Assembly: GCA_024403585.1 (NCBI GenBank)
Contig: JAKSRN010000073.1
Span: 1-8,473, forward strand
DNA length: 8,473 bases
From: Lachnospiraceae bacterium
GTDB taxonomy: Bacteria; Bacillota; Clostridia; Lachnospirales; Lachnospiraceae
Direction: 5' to 3'
In this document: piece by piece, positions 6,566 through 8,473 of the stretch
Numbering within the stretch: the first letter of the stretch is position 1
How the letters are laid out: each line of letters opens with the position of its first letter
Program-made: the position numbers and the translations under genes
Notes under the pieces: generated by a model
Database searches by the model: none
Seen by the model: only the letters and a program-made list of their open reading frames with translations
What the model was told of the DNA's origin: nothing

Positions 6566-7852
6566 TTAGTGCTCTACAGGTGTAGCAGATGCCCAGTATT
6601 TCTCAACCTCGCCTGCGAATCCCGCACGATCGATCTGGTCTGCCAGATATTTCTGCATAGAAGCACCAACGATAGAGAAGTGATCATCTGGATCATAGTT
6701 GTAGTTAGGAACCATAGCACCCTGATCTGCGTAGTTCTTAACAGAGATAGAAAGTGGATCCAGTGCAGATGCATCGATGTTGTCGTATGCAGGTACGAAT
6801 GCACATTTCTCTGTCAGGAATGCATTACCCTCAGCGTCATAGATCAGCCAGTTCAGGAAATCTTTTGCTGCCTGTCTCTGCTCGTCGGATGTATTCTCAG
6901 AGTTGTCGATGAAGAAGTATTTAGAACCGCCACCAACAAGTTTTTTGTCAGTTCCGTCTGTTGTGTTCTGTGGAAGTGGCATCATTCCAAGGCCATCTGT
7001 GTAATTGAAGTCTTTGATCATAGACCAATCCCAGTTTCCTCCGAACATGAATGCGATCTCACCCTCAGCGAGTTTCTGCTCAGAAACCTCACGCTCTGCA
7101 GCGATTGGAGAAGATTTTGCGTAGTTGTTCTCTTTCAGAACATCAAAAGTATCGATAATGGAATTGAATTTCTCATTGTTTGCAAGATCAGCTTTACCCT
7201 CATACAGAGATGTGATAAATGCCTCTACGTCAGGCTGCTCCTCGTAGATTTCCTGGAAGAAGTGTGCTCCAAGGGACCAATCCTCTTTCATGATTCCGCA
7301 TGGTGCTTCCATTCCGCCAGCTTTCAGCTCGTCAAGAAGACCTTTGAAAGCATCCAGTGTAGAATAATCATCTGGGTTGAACTCTTTACCTGTAATTGCC
7401 TCGATTGCAGAGCCGTTGTACATAAGACCACGAGCCTCTACACACATAGGGAATCCAAGAACTTTACCGTCAACTTCGATCTCATAATCTGTGTTCTCTG
7501 TCCATTTTTCTCCGCTCATGTCGATACCATGCTCTACTGCCAGAGAATAGATATCTTTAGGGTCTACCATGGAAAGTGTGTATGGATCACCGGAAGAGTA
7601 TTTTGTAGCCATATGAGCTGCTACTGTGTCAGATGAATAATAAACCTCTACACCTACACCTGTTTTCTCAGAATACTCCTCTGCCATCTCCTCGAATGCA
7701 TCCTGAACCTCAACTTTTGAGTTGAAGATTGTAATGGATACTCCGTCTCCAGATGGAGCTGCAGAAGATCCTCCATCAGATGAACCTCCACAAGCTGTCA
7801 TGGAAGCTGCCATAGCTGCTGCTAATGCTAAAGCTACGATTTTCTTTTTCAT
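6566..7852 (-). CDS. Sugar ABC transporter substrate-binding lipoprotein
   Basis: A 428-residue extracellular solute-binding protein of the family 1 (MalE-like) type that delivers oligosaccharides to the permeases. The N terminus is a lipoprotein signal: KKK at 2-4, an Ala/Leu-rich segment, and a lipobox SMTAC with Cys21 as the lipid anchor. A Gly/Ser-rich linker follows (about 22-36) before the mature domain begins with ISITIFNSKVEVQDAF. The start ATG at 7852 has an AAGGAGGT site at 7860-7867. It is the first gene of the transport operon and has a near-consensus promoter overlapped by a LacI-type operator. Length and order (binding protein, then MalF-like, then MalG-like subunits) are typical. 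Substrate specificity is inferred from the linked GH32 genes only. Confidence 0.95.
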   Translation of the reverse strand: MKKKIVALALAAAMAASMTACGGSSDGGSSAAPSGDGVSITIFNSKVEVQDAFEEMAEEYSEKTGVGVEVYYSSDTVAAHMATKYSSGDPYTLSMVDPKDIYSLAVEHGIDMSGEKWTENTDYEIEVDGKVLGFPMCVEARGLMYNGSAIEAITGKEFNPDDYSTLDAFKGLLDELKAGGMEAPCGIMKEDWSLGAHFFQEIYEEQPDVEAFITSLYEGKADLANNEKFNSIIDTFDVLKENNYAKSSPIAAEREVSEQKLAEGEIAFMFGGNWDWSMIKDFNYTDGLGMMPLPQNTTDGTDKKLVGGGSKYFFIDNSENTSDEQRQAAKDFLNWLIYDAEGNAFLTEKCAFVPAYDNIDASALDPLSISVKNYADQGAMVPNYNYDPDDHFSIVGASMQKYLADQIDRAGFAGEVEKYWASATPVEH

Positions 7853-7919
7853 TGAAGTTACCTCCTTTTTTAATTAGTTTGTTTCATGCATGCTTCATAC
7901 CTCAGGTACTTGTGCTTGT

Positions 7920-7948
7920 ATCATAGCACTGTCATTTTTATATGTCAA
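7920..7948 (-). promoter_or_regulatory. Strong sigma-A-type promoter of the transport/fructosidase operon
   Basis: On the minus strand the -35 box is a perfect TTGACA (7943-7948) and the -10 box is TATGAT (7920-7925), separated by exactly 17 bp. A TG one base upstream of the -10 (7927-7928) makes it an extended -10 element. The predicted start near 7912 leaves a leader of about 60 nt to the binding-protein ATG. The -35 box is embedded in a LacI-type operator. Confidence 0.88.
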
Positions 7949-7960
7949 TCGTATGACATA
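7941..7960. promoter_or_regulatory. Putative LacI-family operator over the -35 box of the transport operon
   Basis: TATGTCAATCGTATGACATA has 7-bp perfect arms and a central CpG, with 8 of 10 positions symmetric. It covers the -35 box at 7943-7948, so a bound repressor would block RNA polymerase. A near-identical site lies at 2648-2667. The LacI-family gene at the end of the same operon is the presumed source of the repressor, giving negative autoregulation if the whole operon is read through. Confidence 0.82.
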
Positions 7961-8011
7961 TACTTTCAACTAATTATCAGTCTATTCCCTAATGTTCTTT
8001 CATTTATCCAT

Positions 8012-8026
8012 ATATTGTCACAATAT
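8012..8026. promoter_or_regulatory. Perfect 15-bp palindrome of unknown role
   Basis: ATATTGT (8012-8018) and ACAATAT (8020-8026) flank a single C. It lies midway between the two divergent promoters and does not resemble the LacI-type operator in the window. It may be a binding site for another regulator, possibly the short AraC protein or an unlinked factor, but AT-rich palindromes also arise by chance. Confidence 0.3.
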
Positions 8027-8082
8027 TGCATGCTGTTTTTTCATGCACACCACTTATTTCAATCGAAATATACATGTTTTTA

Positions 8083-8102
8083 TATGTCATTCCTTTAACA
8101 TT
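8083..8102. promoter_or_regulatory. Possible degenerate LacI-family operator upstream of yesL
   Basis: TATGTCATTCCTTTAACATT matches the operator at 2648-2667 at 16 of 20 positions, but it lacks the central CpG and only 5 of 10 positions are symmetric. It ends 4 bp before the yesL -35 box. Its left half is intact. It would extend the repressor regulon to the divergent gene, with weaker binding expected. Confidence 0.45.
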
Positions 8103-8106
8103 TTTA

Positions 8107-8135
8107 TTGCATAATATCCTGTTGTCTGCTATACT
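8107..8135 (+). promoter_or_regulatory. Promoter of the yesL-like gene
   Basis: The -35 box TTGCAT (8107-8112) and the -10 box TATACT (8130-8135) are 17 bp apart, and a TG at 8127-8128 provides an extended -10. The predicted start near 8142 gives a leader of about 24 nt that contains the GGGAGG site at 8153-8158. Confidence 0.8.
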
Positions 8136-8165
8136 TTGTAAAAATGAATATTGGGAGGAAAAGAC

Positions 8166-8473
8166 ATGTTCGATAAATTCTTTAACGGTTCGAACCCCTT
8201 CTGGAATATCACCGGTAATCTGTTTGACCTCTTTATACTGAATGTACTCTGGCTCATCTGCAGTCTGCCGCTCGTCACGATCGGTCCTGCAACAACAGCC
8301 TTCTATTATGCCTGCATTCAAATGGTTCTCCAGGATGATACCGGTCCTTCAAAACTGTTTTTCAGATCCTTCCGACTGAATCTGAAACAGGGAATGCTTC
8401 TTGGTATTCCTTTCACTCTGATCCTCGTCTTTCTCATAAGAGACATGAAGCTCTGCTATCAGGCAGGTCGTGG
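8166..8473 (+). CDS. YesL family (DUF624) membrane protein, partial at window end
   Basis: The first 102 codons of a rightward gene cut by the window edge. It starts at ATG 8166 with GGGAGG 7 nt upstream. The N terminus MFDKFFNGSNPFWNITGNLF and the following LWLICSLPLVTIGPATTAFYYA (residues about 29-50) are hallmarks of the YesL/DUF624 family, small polytopic membrane proteins usually a little over 200 residues long. A second hydrophobic stretch lies near 75-91. Family function is unknown, but members commonly sit beside CUT1 sugar ABC transporters and polysaccharide-degradation genes, as here. Divergent placement next to the binding-protein promoter and a possible shared operator suggest joint regulation with the locus. 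Confidence 0.9.
   Translation, partial: MFDKFFNGSNPFWNITGNLFDLFILNVLWLICSLPLVTIGPATTAFYYACIQMVLQDDTGPSKLFFRSFRLNLKQGMLLGIPFTLILVFLIRDMKLCYQAGR

Larger units (their letters stand above)
7853..8165. other. Divergent intergenic control region (313 bp)
   Basis: No gene is supported in this AT-rich stretch between the binding-protein gene (leftward) and the yesL-like gene (rightward). It holds the leftward promoter and its operator, a second weaker operator beside the rightward promoter, an 11-bp palindrome in the leftward leader (7898-7908, TACCT-C-AGGTA) and a 15-bp palindrome in the middle (8012-8026). I saw no convincing catabolite-control (cre) site. Confidence 0.8.

Noticed and set aside
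6518..7636. 372-codon open frame on the plus strand opposite the binding-protein gene
   Set aside because: Its translation is rich in Cys, Val, Ile and Arg with no recognisable domain, it lacks a ribosome binding site, and it is fully antisense to a convincing lipoprotein gene. It is best explained as a shadow frame.
7853..8165. Catabolite-response (cre) element near the divergent promoters
   Set aside because: Only the LacI-type palindromes come close to the pattern, and their arm spacing is 2 bp longer than a cre site. No separate match was found by eye.
8004..8321. 105-codon minus-strand frame across the divergent promoter and yesL start
   Set aside because: It overlaps two promoters and the opposite strand of the well-supported YesL coding sequence, and shows no family features.
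1..8473. CRISPR array, tRNA/rRNA genes, insertion sequences or attachment sites
   Set aside because: No regularly spaced repeats, transposase-like frames, cloverleaf sequences or rRNA-like stretches were seen; the window is nearly filled by the metabolic genes.

Overview
The window is a compact fructan/sucrose-type utilisation locus from a low-to-moderate GC Gram-positive bacterium, most likely a gut Clostridia/Lachnospiraceae member. This placement is an inference. It rests on strong AGGAGG-type ribosome binding sites, the lipoprotein style of the binding protein, a short AraC regulator, a YesL-family neighbour and codon use. The species cannot be named from the sequence alone.

Layout: seven genes lie head to tail on the minus strand. 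In transcription order they are: a sugar-binding lipoprotein (7852-6566), two ABC permease subunits (6519-5638 and 5638-4784), a short AraC-type DNA-binding protein (4717-4205), a first GH32 fructosidase (4227-2734), a second GH32 with an N-terminal extension (2616-1072) and a LacI-family repressor (1058-81). A Rho-independent terminator at 1-35 closes the cluster. On the plus strand, diverging from the binding-protein gene, a YesL/DUF624 membrane protein starts at 8166 and runs off the window end.

How it works (inference from families): the lipoprotein captures a fructose-containing oligosaccharide and the two permeases import it. No ATPase is encoded here, so a shared MsmX/UgpC-type ATPase elsewhere is expected. 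Two GH32 enzymes without signal peptides cleave the imported sugar in the cytoplasm. No fructokinase is present.

Regulation: the clearest structure beyond the genes is a 20-bp LacI-type operator with the approximate form TATGTCAWTCGYATRACATA. One copy overlaps the -35 box of a near-consensus promoter for the transport operon (7941-7960). A second sits just downstream of the -10 box of the second GH32 gene (2648-2667). A weaker third lies just upstream of the yesL -35 box (8083-8102). Together these suggest one LacI repressor controlling three transcription units. Stem-loops lie in the binding-protein/permease, permease/AraC and GH32/GH32 junctions and probably set different transcript levels along the operon. 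The locus is not an entirely new system. Its most unusual part is the short AraC protein, which lacks a sensor domain and carries a CxxCxxC motif.
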